From Flavobacteriaceae bacterium PS02337 (GTDB lineage: Bacteria > Bacteroidota > Bacteroidia > Flavobacteriales > Flavobacteriaceae), in assembly GCA_029959285.1 (NCBI GenBank), contig JASCOE010000003.1:310001-374000 (forward strand): a stretch of DNA of 64,000 bases. Direction: 5' to 3'. A program made the translations under genes and the position numbers. Under the pieces are notes generated by a model. It saw only the letters and a program-made list of their open reading frames with translations. It did not search any database and was not told where the DNA came from. Each line of letters starts with the position of its first letter. The first letter of the stretch is position 1. This document shows, piece by piece, positions 1 to 8,605 of the stretch.

Positions 1-2
1 TT

Positions 3-89
3 CATATTTTGTCTTTTGCCGAAGCGCAATCGTTATTAGTCGAAATTTTAATTAAAAAGGATAATTTAATTCTACTTTTATCTTACTAA
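3..89 (+). CDS. possible 3' end of an upstream gene
   Basis: One plus-strand frame is open from the window edge to a TAA at 87-89, giving about 28 residues that end in LILLLSY. Codon choice resembles the genes downstream, and the stop lies 18 nt before the next start. The piece is too short to identify and may be chance, since the other two plus frames close within 60 nt. Confidence 0.25.
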   Translation, partial: HILSFAEAQSLLVEILIKKDNLILLLSY

Positions 90-107
90 TTAAATGACAA
101 GCGGCAA

Positions 108-995
108 ATGATTAAAGAAGATATAGGTTTTAGAGAAGCAGGAAAATTTGAAGAAACTCGTTACGAGAAGATTCACAATGTTATTTTCGAATCTTCGGAA
201 GAAGCCTCTTTTTTGATTGCTCAAGAAATTGCCAATTTAATTCAGAGAAAAAATGAACTGAACGAACCTTGCGTTTTAGGTTTGGCTACAGGTTCATCGC
301 CAATTAAAGTGTATGAAGAATTGGTGCGAATGCATAAAGAGGAAGGGCTAAGTTTTGCAAACGTAGTTACTTTTAATCTAGATGAATATTATCCGATGGA
401 TAAAAATGATATTCAGAGTTATTATCATTTTATGCACGAGCATTTATTTCATCATGTCAACATTCATCCAGAAAATATAAATATTCCTGACGGACAGGTA
501 AGTGCCGAGGAATTACAGCAATATTGTATCGATTACGAAATGAAAATTAAGTCGTACGGCGGTTTAGATTTTCAGCTTTTAGGAATCGGAAGAACAGGAC
601 ATATTGGGTTTAATGAACCAGGATCTCACGTAAATTCTGGAACCAGAAGTATTACTTTAGATCATTTAACTCGTATCGATGCGGCTTCTTCTTTTTTAGG
701 AATTGATAATGTTCCGAGAAAAGCCATTACAATGGGAATTGGAACCGTTAGAAATGCAAAAAGAATTGTTTTACTAGGTTGGGGAATCAGTAAAGCGGGA
801 ATTATAAAAAAGACAATCGAAGGGAAAGTTTCTTCGCATGTACCAGCGACGTATTTACAAGAGCATGACAACACAACATTTGTTCTAGATACAGAAGCTT
901 CGTCTGAATTAACGCGTGTAAAAACGCCTTGGCTTGTAAAGTCTTGTGTTTGGACTGACGAGCTAAAATTAAAAGCGGTGGCTTGGTTTAAGTGA
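108..995 (+). CDS. nagB: glucosamine-6-phosphate deaminase domain (N-terminal part of a split NagB-PIG-L protein)
   Basis: This 295-residue product matches NagB, which converts glucosamine-6-phosphate to fructose-6-phosphate and ammonia in the cytoplasm. The sugar-phosphate loop LGLATGSSP lies near residues 58-65, the catalytic Asp in FNLDEYYPM is at 92, and the active-site loop GIGRTGHIGFNEPGS spans 159-173. That loop has Thr where E. coli NagB has Asp141 (NDGH). In Bacteroidota this domain is normally fused to a PIG-L/LmbE deacetylase domain in one chain of about 640 residues. Here the frame stops at 993-995, and the fusion partner continues in the next frame. Removing one T near 987-989 would restore a 637-residue fusion. 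The deaminase domain itself looks complete. It would receive the amino sugars released by the neighbouring PUL. Confidence 0.85.
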   Translation: MIKEDIGFREAGKFEETRYEKIHNVIFESSEEASFLIAQEIANLIQRKNELNEPCVLGLATGSSPIKVYEELVRMHKEEGLSFANVVTFNLDEYYPMDKNDIQSYYHFMHEHLFHHVNIHPENINIPDGQVSAEELQQYCIDYEMKIKSYGGLDFQLLGIGRTGHIGFNEPGSHVNSGTRSITLDHLTRIDAASSFLGIDNVPRKAITMGIGTVRNAKRIVLLGWGISKAGIIKKTIEGKVSSHVPATYLQEHDNTTFVLDTEASSELTRVKTPWLVKSCVWTDELKLKAVAWFK

Positions 996-1050
996 GTTAA
1001 CGAAGAAACCTTTCCTAAAACTGACGGATAAAGATTATAACGACCACGGA

Positions 1051-2022
1051 ATGTCGAGTCTTTTGACGGAAGAAGGGACTGCATACGATTTGAACATTAA
1101 GATGTTTAATAAAATGCAGCAAACCATCACGGGATGGCCGGGCGGAAAACCCAATGCAGATGATACTTACAGACCGGAACGTTCCACGCCGGAAAAGAAA
1201 AGAATCATTATTTTCAGTCCGCATCCAGATGATGATGTGATTTCGATGGGAGGAACTTTTGATCGTTTGGTAGAGCAGGGGCACGAAGTTCATGTAGCTT
1301 ATCAGACTTCTGGAAATATTGCAGTTTCAAATGAAGAAGCATTAAAATTTGCGGAAATTTCAAGAGCATTAAATCCAAATTCTGAGGTTTCTAAGGAAAT
1401 TATCGATTTTTTAAAGAACAGAACTGGAAACGAAATTGATTCGCCTGAAGTCAGAAAATTAAAAGGATTAATTAGAAGAAGCGAATCTTTTGGAGCTACT
1501 CGCTACATTGGTTTGCCAGATGCTAACGTAAATTTTTTAGATCTTCCGTTTTACGAAACAGGAACGGTTAAAAAGAACAATCTTTCGGATGCAGATGTCG
1601 ACATTATGTGTGACATTATTGAAAGAATAAAACCGCATCAAATTTATGCCGCTGGAGATTTAGCAGATCCGCACGGAACTCATAAAGTATGTTTAGACAG
1701 TTTGTTTGAAGCTTTAAAAAGGCTGAAAAACGAAAGCTTTATGAATGATTGTTGGGTTTGGCTATACAGAGGCGCTTGGCATGAATGGGAATCGTACCAA
1801 ATTGACATGGCAGTTCCAATGAGTCCTGACCAGGTTTTAAAGAAACGACATGCTATTTTTTATCACCAGTCTCAAAAAGACGGCGTAATGTTTCAAGGTG
1901 ATGACAGTAGAGAGTTTTGGGTGCGAGTTGAAGACAGAAATAGATTGACTGCAGAAAAATACCACAGCTTAGGATTAGCAGATTATTCGGCTATTGAGGC
2001 GTTTAAACGCTATCATTTCTAA
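1051..2022 (+). CDS. PIG-L/LmbE-family deacetylase domain (C-terminal part of the split NagB-PIG-L protein)
   Basis: The product is 323 residues from the ATG at 1051. The zinc-binding motif PHPDDD is at residues 57-62, and a second conserved segment (GDLADPHGTH) lies near residue 210. PIG-L/LmbE enzymes are zinc N-deacetylases acting on GlcNAc-type substrates. The same frame is open upstream to 973, and its residues before the ATG (SELTKKPFLKLTDKDYNDHG) read like the linker of the normal fusion, so this is very likely the back half of the upstream gene. It could still be translated on its own from 1051, which is 55 nt after the upstream stop. Its pairing with a GlcN-6-P deaminase suggests GlcNAc-6-P deacetylation, but that is inference. 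Confidence 0.8.
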   Translation: MSSLLTEEGTAYDLNIKMFNKMQQTITGWPGGKPNADDTYRPERSTPEKKRIIIFSPHPDDDVISMGGTFDRLVEQGHEVHVAYQTSGNIAVSNEEALKFAEISRALNPNSEVSKEIIDFLKNRTGNEIDSPEVRKLKGLIRRSESFGATRYIGLPDANVNFLDLPFYETGTVKKNNLSDADVDIMCDIIERIKPHQIYAAGDLADPHGTHKVCLDSLFEALKRLKNESFMNDCWVWLYRGAWHEWESYQIDMAVPMSPDQVLKKRHAIFYHQSQKDGVMFQGDDSREFWVRVEDRNRLTAEKYHSLGLADYSAIEAFKRYHF

Positions 2023-2090
2023 GTATTTTTCCAGTAATAAAGATAATAGACTATTTCATGGTTTATTTTGGTTAGTTACCTATAATTGAG

Positions 2091-2121
2091 AAAAAAAGCA
2101 GTCTGGAGAGACTGCTTTTTT
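2091..2121 (+). terminator. rho-independent terminator after nagB/PIG-L
   Basis: GCAGTCT (2098-2104) and AGACTGC (2109-2115) form a 7-bp stem with a GGAG loop, flanked by an A run and six T. The symmetry means it could serve both strands. Confidence 0.75.
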
Positions 2122-2139
2122 GGTTTTTATCTTTTAAAG

Positions 2140-2220
2140 TTATGAGTTATAAATTATGAGTTATGAGTTTTTTATCAGCTTTAATGCAACTCATAATTCA
2201 TAACTCATAATTCATAACTC
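2140..2220. repeat. inverted AT-rich repeat built on ATAACTCATAA
   Basis: A left arm with TTATGAGTTAT-type units (2140-2170) faces a right arm with CTCATAATTCATAACTCA units (2190-2220). Each arm holds two or three short direct copies. The right arm overlaps the stop codon of the minus-strand response regulator. Related hairpins occur near 46301-46382 and 55081-55195. Confidence 0.7.
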
Positions 2221-2938
2221 AAATAGAAGAATTCAAGATTTTCTGTTTTACTTCGTCAATATAAGATCTTCCGATAACGTATCGAAGTCCTTCAATTTCA
2301 ATGCTATTTCCTTCTACGGCGTCGATTTTGTCAATCGCAATCGTGTACGATCTGTGTATTCTGATAAAATCTCTTTCGGGCAATAAACTTGTGAAATCTG
2401 ATAAAGTACTGTGAATGATAAACTTTCCAGAAGTTGTGCTTATTTTTAAATAATCTTTTAAACTTTCAATTACTAAAATTTCATTCAAGAAAATCTTCTT
2501 CATTTTTTTCTTGTCGATTTTTACGAAGATGAAAGGGTTTTCTTTGCTGTTTTCTTGCGGAAGTTTGCTTGTATTATTTAGACGTTTATTGATTTTATTA
2601 ACGGCTTTCATTAATCTAGGAAACTCAATTGGTTTTACCAGATAATCTAGCACGTCAAGTTCGTACGTTTCAATTGCAAATTGATCGTAAGCGCTGGTAA
2701 TAATAAGTAAAGGCGGATTTTCTAAACTTTTAATAAAATTAATACCGTCTAAAACTGGCATGTTTATGTCGAGAAAAATTACATCAATGGTATTGTTCTT
2801 TAAAAAATTTAATCCTTCAATAGAATTGCTGAAGGTGTTTATTAATTCTAAATCTTCAATTTGTTCAATATAATTTTTAATAACGTTTATTGCCAATGGC
2901 TCATCATCGATAATTAAACACTTTATTTTCATTTGCAA
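2219..2938 (-). CDS. LytTR-family response regulator
   Basis: The 239 residues comprise a receiver domain (about 3-120) and a LytTR DNA-binding domain (about 135-235). The acidic pair D11/D12 and phosphoacceptor D57 (FLDINMP) are present, followed by a switch Thr/Ser and the conserved Lys region (DYLVKP). LytTR domains bind short direct repeats in DNA and respond to a partner kinase. The gene lies downstream of a LytS-type kinase on the same strand with about 64 nt between them, so they are probably one operon. They are transcribed away from the large PUL, so PUL control is a reasonable inference. The start could also be the third codon (second Met). Confidence 0.9.
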   Translation of the reverse strand: MQMKIKCLIIDDEPLAINVIKNYIEQIEDLELINTFSNSIEGLNFLKNNTIDVIFLDINMPVLDGINFIKSLENPPLLIITSAYDQFAIETYELDVLDYLVKPIEFPRLMKAVNKINKRLNNTSKLPQENSKENPFIFVKIDKKKMKKIFLNEILVIESLKDYLKISTTSGKFIIHSTLSDFTSLLPERDFIRIHRSYTIAIDKIDAVEGNSIEIEGLRYVIGRSYIDEVKQKILNSSI

Positions 2939-3002
2939 AATATTATTTAGGCCGATATGTGGTTTTTTGTAGGTATAGTTTTCTAAACTTGTAAAAGCGG
3001 GG

Positions 3003-4061
3003 CTATGTGACTTTTATAACTAGTTTAACGACAAAAATATTCTTTTTATTTTTAAATGAAAGCTTATAGTCACTTTTATTATATCCTAATTCAAGTCTTT
3101 TTTTCACGTTCTCAATACCTATACCACTTGACTTGTTAAAATTATCTTTATGTACGGTAATTTCAGGCATTGGGTTTGAAATTATGAAATATAAATAGTC
3201 GCCTTTTACTTTAAAATTAATATCAATTACAACATTTCCTGTGTTTTTGTTTACGCCGTGTTTAAAGGCGTTTTCGACGAAAGTCAAAAGTAAAACCGGT
3301 GAAATTTCTTTATCATGAATATCTCCAGAAATGTACATGTTAACTTCAAGACGTTCTCCGTTTCTAATTCTTTCTAAATCAAGATAATTTTGAATGCAGA
3401 GAATTTCATTTTCTAGAGATTGTTTCTTTTCTTTTGTTTCATAAAGCATATAACGCATTAATTCGGAAAGCTTTAAAACTATTTTTGGCGTTTTATTTGA
3501 TTTTTCTACAGAAAGAGAATAGATGTTATTTAAGGTATTAAAGAAAAAGTGAGGCGAAATCTGAGACTTTAAAAACAGAAGTTCTGTCTCTAGTTGTGAT
3601 TTCTCAAGATCAGTTACACGTTTTTGTTCTTGCAATAAATCGAGCGTTATTTTAATAGCCGTAACAAAAGTCATAACATATAATTCGCCCATCATCATAT
3701 CAATTGTATAATTTAGCGTAAGCGTATTAATTATTTGCGGGCCTTCTGGCCAAACATTATGCGTAATCAACAAATAAGTCAAATTGAATTTTACGACGAC
3801 CATGACAAAAATAGCAGAAAGTACACTTATAATATATAGGAGGTATTTTTTGCGATAAACCAAATGCGGCATCAATACCAAAATATTAAGGTAACATAAT
3901 GCCATGTGAATTGGAAAACCGAGTAAAGTAGTTTTTAAAGAATAAACATAATCGTTAAAATAGCTTCCCCAGCGGAATGTATTGAATACAAAATACGTCA
4001 GCCAGAAGTAAACATGATAGCGGATTGGTAATTTGTAAAGCTTGCTTGAGTTAAAAATCAT
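3003..4061 (-). CDS. LytS-type sensor histidine kinase (His_kinase family)
   Basis: This 352-residue kinase has four hydrophobic membrane segments in the first 140 residues and a short coiled linker. The His_kinase box (SQISPHFFFNTLNN) follows, with the phosphorylated His at 171. An ATP-binding domain with an N box (FVENAFKHG) and a G box (SSGIGIENVKKRL) completes it. There is no large periplasmic sensor domain, so the signal is probably detected in the membrane or through a partner. It is encoded just upstream of its probable LytTR partner. Its start is 130 nt from the divergent GH92 gene, and that gap holds a repeated ATGTCGT motif. Confidence 0.9.
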   Translation of the reverse strand: MIFNSSKLYKLPIRYHVYFWLTYFVFNTFRWGSYFNDYVYSLKTTLLGFPIHMALCYLNILVLMPHLVYRKKYLLYIISVLSAIFVMVVVKFNLTYLLITHNVWPEGPQIINTLTLNYTIDMMMGELYVMTFVTAIKITLDLLQEQKRVTDLEKSQLETELLFLKSQISPHFFFNTLNNIYSLSVEKSNKTPKIVLKLSELMRYMLYETKEKKQSLENEILCIQNYLDLERIRNGERLEVNMYISGDIHDKEISPVLLLTFVENAFKHGVNKNTGNVVIDINFKVKGDYLYFIISNPMPEITVHKDNFNKSSGIGIENVKKRLELGYNKSDYKLSFKNKKNIFVVKLVIKVT

Positions 4062-4070
4062 ATGGATATT

Positions 4071-4123
4071 TTAAAATGTCGTTTGTTACTTTTTTTTGAT
4101 GTTTAGAGCCGTTTAAATGTCGT
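4071..4123. promoter_or_regulatory. direct repeat AATGTCGT between the LytS gene and the PUL
   Basis: TTAAAATGTCGT at 4071-4082 is echoed by TTTAAATGTCGT at 4112-4123, 41 bp apart and on the same face of the helix (about four turns). The pair lies in the 130-nt divergent spacer between the lytS-type gene and the first GH92 gene. It could be a LytTR or other regulator site, but this rests on two copies only. Confidence 0.35.
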
Positions 4124-4191
4124 CCGTCTAAAAATATTTTGGTAAAAGTTGAATTTATCTAAATTTAAAGTTAAATTAATATTGTTTTGAT

Positions 4192-6429
4192 ATGAAGAAA
4201 ATTACTCTGCTTTCTCTAACGGTAATTTTTATTGCAAGTTGCAAAATAAAAGTTGATAAAAATCAACATCCAGAAAGTTTTGCAACAAATTATGTAGATC
4301 CTTTTATAGGTACTGGCGGTCACGGACATACATATCCAGGCGCGACAGTTCCGTTTGGGATGCTGCAAGTGAGTCCAGATAATGGAATTTCGCATTGGGA
4401 CTGGTGTTCCGGCTACCATTATTCTGACTCGATTGTTTCTGGGTTTAGTCACTTACACTTAAGCGGGACAGGAATCGGTGATTTGGCAGATATTTTATTT
4501 ATGCCGACAAACAAAAAATTAGACTTAACCGCCAAAGCCGCTTCACGCGATTTCCTTCCGTATAAATCAAAATATAGTCATGTTAACGAAAAAGCAATAC
4601 CGGGTTATTACCAAGTTTTTCTTGAAGATCCTAAAATCAATGTAGAATTAACTTCTACGCAAAGAACCGCATATCATAAATATACTTTTAATGATACCAA
4701 TACACAATCTGTAGTTGTAGATCTTGGTTTTGCTATTAACTGGGACAAAGCGGTTAAAACTTCAATAAAAATTGAAGATGCCAATACTATCAGCGGTTAC
4801 CGTTACAGTACAGGTTGGGCAAAAAATCAGAAAGTATTTTTTGTAGCCAAGTTTTCAAAACCAATTACAGAATCTATTATTACGGCTGATAAAAAAGTAG
4901 TTTCAGCTAAAAATGCTGAAGGCGAAAATACAGCTTTGCAATTGTTCTTCGATGCTAAAAATTCTAAAGAATTAGACGTTAAAGTAGCGCTTTCTTCGGT
5001 GAGTGTTGAAAATGCAAAAGACAATTTAGATAAAGATCAGGAATTTGAAAAAGTAAAAACAGAAGCATCTTCAGATTGGAACAAAGCTTTAAGCAAAATT
5101 ACAGTTGAAACTCCAGTTGATTCTCTAAAAACAATTTTCTACACCGCTTTATATCATGCACAAGTTGCGCCAGTAACGTACAGCGACAAAAACGGTCAGT
5201 TTAGAACAGAAGATGACAAAATTGTAACTTCAAAAAATTACACCGCATATTCTACTTTATCACTTTGGGATACATTTAGAGCTGAAAATCCTTTGCTTAC
5301 CATTTTAGATCCAAATAGAGTTTCAGATATGGTGAACTCAATGTTGGCGTATTACGAAACCAAAAAGATACTTCCAGTTTGGACTTTATATGCTAATGAA
5401 ACGAATACGATGACCGGATATCATTCGATTCCAGTTATTGTTGATGCTTACATGAAAGGCATTAAAGGTTTTGATGCTGAAAAAGCTTTTGAAGCGATGA
5501 AAGCAACCATGATGCAAGACGAACGTGGATTGAACTTCTACAAAAAATACGGATACATTCCTTATAACTTATTAGACGAATCAGTTACGATTACTTTAGA
5601 ATATGCTTACGATGATTGGTGTGTGGCACAAATGGCGAAAGCTTTAGGAAAAACAGCAGATTATGAGCTTTTCTCAAAACGTGCAAAAGCATACGAATAT
5701 TTATTTGATGCGAAATCTGGTTTCATGAGAGGAAAGTCTGAAGACGGAAAATCTTGGAACGAACCTTTCGACCCAAAACACTCTAACCACAGAGAACATA
5801 CAGATTACACCGAAGGAAATGCTTGGCAGCACAGCTGGTTTGTACCTCATAATGTTGATGAATTGATTTCGCTTCATGGAGGAAATGACATTTTTACAAA
5901 ACGTTTAGAACAACTATTTACAGAGAGTTCTGAAATTACAGGAAACAATGTTTCAGCAGATATTTCAGGTTTGATCGGACAATACGCGCACGGAAACGAG
6001 CCAAGTCATCACATTGCTTACATGTTTAATCATGCAAAACAGCCTTGGAGAACACAATATTGGGTGCGTCATATTTTAGATACGCAATACAATACAACAG
6101 CAAACGGTTTGAGCGGAAACGAAGATTGCGGACAAATGTCAGCTTGGTATGTATTCAGCTCAATGGGATTATATCCTATGAATCCAGCTTCTGGAGAATA
6201 CGAAATTGGAAGTCCGATTTTTGAGAAATCGACTTTAAATCTTCCAAACGGAAAAACTTTTGTAATTGAAGTAGAAAATGTTTCGAAGCAAAATTTCTAC
6301 ATCCAATCGGCTACTTTAAACGGAAAAGCATTTAATAAAACAGCCATTTCTCACCAAGAAATGCAAAAAGGCGGTGTACTTCATTTTGTAATGGGAGCAC
6401 AGCCAAACAAAAACTGGGGTCTGAACTAA
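4192..6429 (+). CDS. GH92 alpha-mannosidase lipoprotein
   Basis: A 745-residue calcium-dependent exo-alpha-mannosidase of family GH92. The N-terminus is a lipoprotein signal (FIASC, Cys at 16), so the enzyme is anchored to a membrane, facing either the periplasm or the outside. Family landmarks include YVDPFIGTGGHGHTYPGA near residue 35, WDTFRAENPL, GNEPSHHIAYMF and GNEDCGQMSAWYVFSSMGLY. The length is normal for the family. It would trim mannose from N-glycan arms. It opens the PUL and lies 21 nt before the SSS symporter gene, probably in the same transcript. The second GH92 of this locus (18925-21168) lacks the EPSHH signature, so the two probably cut different linkages. Confidence 0.95.
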   Translation: MKKITLLSLTVIFIASCKIKVDKNQHPESFATNYVDPFIGTGGHGHTYPGATVPFGMLQVSPDNGISHWDWCSGYHYSDSIVSGFSHLHLSGTGIGDLADILFMPTNKKLDLTAKAASRDFLPYKSKYSHVNEKAIPGYYQVFLEDPKINVELTSTQRTAYHKYTFNDTNTQSVVVDLGFAINWDKAVKTSIKIEDANTISGYRYSTGWAKNQKVFFVAKFSKPITESIITADKKVVSAKNAEGENTALQLFFDAKNSKELDVKVALSSVSVENAKDNLDKDQEFEKVKTEASSDWNKALSKITVETPVDSLKTIFYTALYHAQVAPVTYSDKNGQFRTEDDKIVTSKNYTAYSTLSLWDTFRAENPLLTILDPNRVSDMVNSMLAYYETKKILPVWTLYANETNTMTGYHSIPVIVDAYMKGIKGFDAEKAFEAMKATMMQDERGLNFYKKYGYIPYNLLDESVTITLEYAYDDWCVAQMAKALGKTADYELFSKRAKAYEYLFDAKSGFMRGKSEDGKSWNEPFDPKHSNHREHTDYTEGNAWQHSWFVPHNVDELISLHGGNDIFTKRLEQLFTESSEITGNNVSADISGLIGQYAHGNEPSHHIAYMFNHAKQPWRTQYWVRHILDTQYNTTANGLSGNEDCGQMSAWYVFSSMGLYPMNPASGEYEIGSPIFEKSTLNLPNGKTFVIEVENVSKQNFYIQSATLNGKAFNKTAISHQEMQKGGVLHFVMGAQPNKNWGLN

Positions 6430-6450
6430 CTAATTCAAAATAAATATTTA

Positions 6451-8328
6451 ATGAACATTATTGACGTATCAATCATTTTAATCTATATCGTAATGTCGGT
6501 CGGTATAGGAATCTGGATTTCAAGAAAAGCATCAAAAGGACTTGACGATTATTTCCTTGGCGGGAAATCAATCAAATGGTATTTTTTAGGATTGAGCAAT
6601 GGCTCAGGAATGTTTGATGTTTCAGGAACTTCCTGGATGATTGGAGTTTTATTTTTATATGGAGTAAAAAGCTTCATGTTTATGTGGCTTTGGCCGATTT
6701 GGAATCAGATTTTCGTCATGATGTTCCTTGCGGTCTGGATTAGAAGATCGAAAGTAATGACGGGTTCCGAATGGATTTTAACTCGTTTTGGAAGTGATAA
6801 AGCAGGAAAAGCTTCACATATTATTGTAGCGATTTTTGCTATTATTTCTACAATTGGTTTCATCGCGTATTTCTTTGTTGGAATCGGTAAATTTGTAACT
6901 ATTATTCTTCCTTGGGATTTAACAGTTCACATGAACGGCGGTGTTTTCTTAACATCAGAACAAACTTATGCCTTGTTAATCATTTTTTTAACGACAATTT
7001 ATACGGTTAAAGGCGGAATGTTTTCTGTTGTGGCAACAGAAGTTGTACAATACGTCATTATGATTATTGCTGGAGTTTTAATCGCTGGTTATGCATTCAT
7101 TAATTATACAGATATTCAAATCAATTCAGTAATTACACCAGAATGGAAAAATGTTTTCTTCGGATGGGAATTTGAAACACAATGGAGCGATAAATTCGAT
7201 ACTTTCAATAAATTAATTGATACAGAAGGTTACAAAATGTTCGGTGCTTTCATCGGAATGACTTTGTTTAAAGGTTTCTTCGCGAGTGTTGCAGGTCCAA
7301 CTCCAAGTTATGATTTACAGCGTGTTCTTTCTACAAAATCGGTAAAAGAAGCGGCTTATATGAGTGGTTTTACAAACTTGATTTTATTCATTCCTAGATA
7401 TTTATTAATCACAGGAATCGTGGTAATTGCTTTAGTGAATTTAGCGCCAGAATTAAACGCAAACGTTAATCTTACTGGAGCAGATTTAGAATTATTAATG
7501 CCAAAAGTGGTGAATCTATATATTCCAGTTGGAATTAAAGGAATTCTTCTAGCAGGTTTATTAGCAGCGTTCATGTCTGGATTTTCTGCTTTCGTAAACG
7601 CAGGACCAGCTTATATTGTAAATGATATTTATAAAAAATACTTCAAACCAGTTGCTTCAAATCAACATTATATCAAAGTAAGTCAGATTTCTTCTTTCTT
7701 AGTTGTTGGACTTGGAGTTTTCATGGGATTCTTCGCAGATTCTATTAACTCATTAACACTTTGGATTACAAGTGCTTTATACGGAGGTTACGTAGCAGCC
7801 AACTTCCTAAAATGGATTTGGTGGCGTTTCAACGGATGGGGTTATTTCTGGGGAATGGTCGGCGGATTAATCGCAGCTTCTCTTCAATTTATTTTAGATC
7901 AAAGTAAAGGAAGTCTAGAAGCTGGAACATTCTTGCATGATCTTTCGCAAGTGCCATCGATTTACTTATTCCCATTAATTTTCGGAATGTCAATTTTAGG
8001 TTGTCTTTTAGGAACTTACTTAAGCAAACCAACCGATATGGAGGTTTTAAAATCGTTCTACTCAAATGTAAGACCTTGGGGATTTTGGAATCCAGTTTAC
8101 AAACAATTAAAAGCGGAAGATCAGTCTTTCCAAAAAAATAATGATTTCTATTTAGATATGATGAACTGTGTAATCGGAATTATTTGGCAGTCAAGCATGA
8201 TTCTGCTACCGATTTATTTCATCATCAGAGATTATCCAAAAGCGGCGGTTGCATTAGTCGTTTTCTTAGTGACGACTACAGTATTGAAATTTACTTGGTT
8301 GGATAGAGTTAGGAAGATTGAAGAATAA
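6451..8328 (+). CDS. sodium:solute symporter (SSS family)
   Basis: This 625-residue inner-membrane protein has about 13-15 hydrophobic helices. It starts with a typical SSS N-terminus (SVGIGIWISRKASKGLDDYFLGGKSI) and has a conserved GSGMFDVSGTSWMIG segment near residues 50-65. SSS proteins import sugars, sialic acid and other solutes with Na+. It is sandwiched between GH92 and the cytoplasmic GH130 phosphorylase, so its cargo may be a mannose-containing product such as Man-beta-1,4-GlcNAc. That substrate is inferred from position only. A 29-bp palindrome with a T run begins 13 nt after the stop and may terminate the unit. Confidence 0.92.
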   Translation: MNIIDVSIILIYIVMSVGIGIWISRKASKGLDDYFLGGKSIKWYFLGLSNGSGMFDVSGTSWMIGVLFLYGVKSFMFMWLWPIWNQIFVMMFLAVWIRRSKVMTGSEWILTRFGSDKAGKASHIIVAIFAIISTIGFIAYFFVGIGKFVTIILPWDLTVHMNGGVFLTSEQTYALLIIFLTTIYTVKGGMFSVVATEVVQYVIMIIAGVLIAGYAFINYTDIQINSVITPEWKNVFFGWEFETQWSDKFDTFNKLIDTEGYKMFGAFIGMTLFKGFFASVAGPTPSYDLQRVLSTKSVKEAAYMSGFTNLILFIPRYLLITGIVVIALVNLAPELNANVNLTGADLELLMPKVVNLYIPVGIKGILLAGLLAAFMSGFSAFVNAGPAYIVNDIYKKYFKPVASNQHYIKVSQISSFLVVGLGVFMGFFADSINSLTLWITSALYGGYVAANFLKWIWWRFNGWGYFWGMVGGLIAASLQFILDQSKGSLEAGTFLHDLSQVPSIYLFPLIFGMSILGCLLGTYLSKPTDMEVLKSFYSNVRPWGFWNPVYKQLKAEDQSFQKNNDFYLDMMNCVIGIIWQSSMILLPIYFIIRDYPKAAVALVVFLVTTTVLKFTWLDRVRKIEE

Positions 8329-8340
8329 TACGTATACCAA

Positions 8341-8369
8341 CTTTGTCAAAGTTTAAAACTTTGACAAAG
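8341..8369. repeat. 29-bp palindrome, copy 1 of 4
   Basis: Arms CTTTGTCAAAGTTT and AAACTTTGACAAAG are separated by one base and followed by five T. It may act as a terminator for the symporter gene. Other copies are at 15478, 45687 and 53277. Confidence 0.8.
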
Positions 8370-8385
8370 TTTTTACATACAGCTT

Positions 8386-8551
8386 GTCATTCCGAGGAAC
8401 GAGAAATCTCCACGAGTAACTCTAAAAAAATCGAAGACAAAGATTGCAAAATAGCCCATAGTTTCAACTATGGGAACGCGTCGGAAATCGACAAAGATTG
8501 GTGACAAAGATTGCGGAGCTTCTAGTGTGATCCTTCCTTCGTCAGGATGAC
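8386..8551. repeat. REP-like inverted-repeat element, copy A (diverged)
   Basis: It opens with GTCATTCCGAGGAACGAGAA and closes with CCTTCCTTCGTCAGGATGAC. Its middle holds a separate hairpin (CCCATAGTT, TC, AACTATGGG at 8455-8474) and copies of GACAAAGATTG. It belongs to the same family as 12891-12989 and 42201-42298 and fills most of the gap between the symporter and GH130 genes. Confidence 0.75.
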
Positions 8552-8605
8552 AAAAAAAGCTTTAGAATAAAAGAATAAAAAAACTAATAAATAAAAAAAC
8601 AAAAA

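Noticed and set aside
985-996. Programmed +1 frameshift in nagB
   Set aside because: There is no upstream stimulator or CUU-UGA-like slippery stop. UUU-AAG-UGA is a poor site, so mutation or sequence error is more likely, although not excluded.
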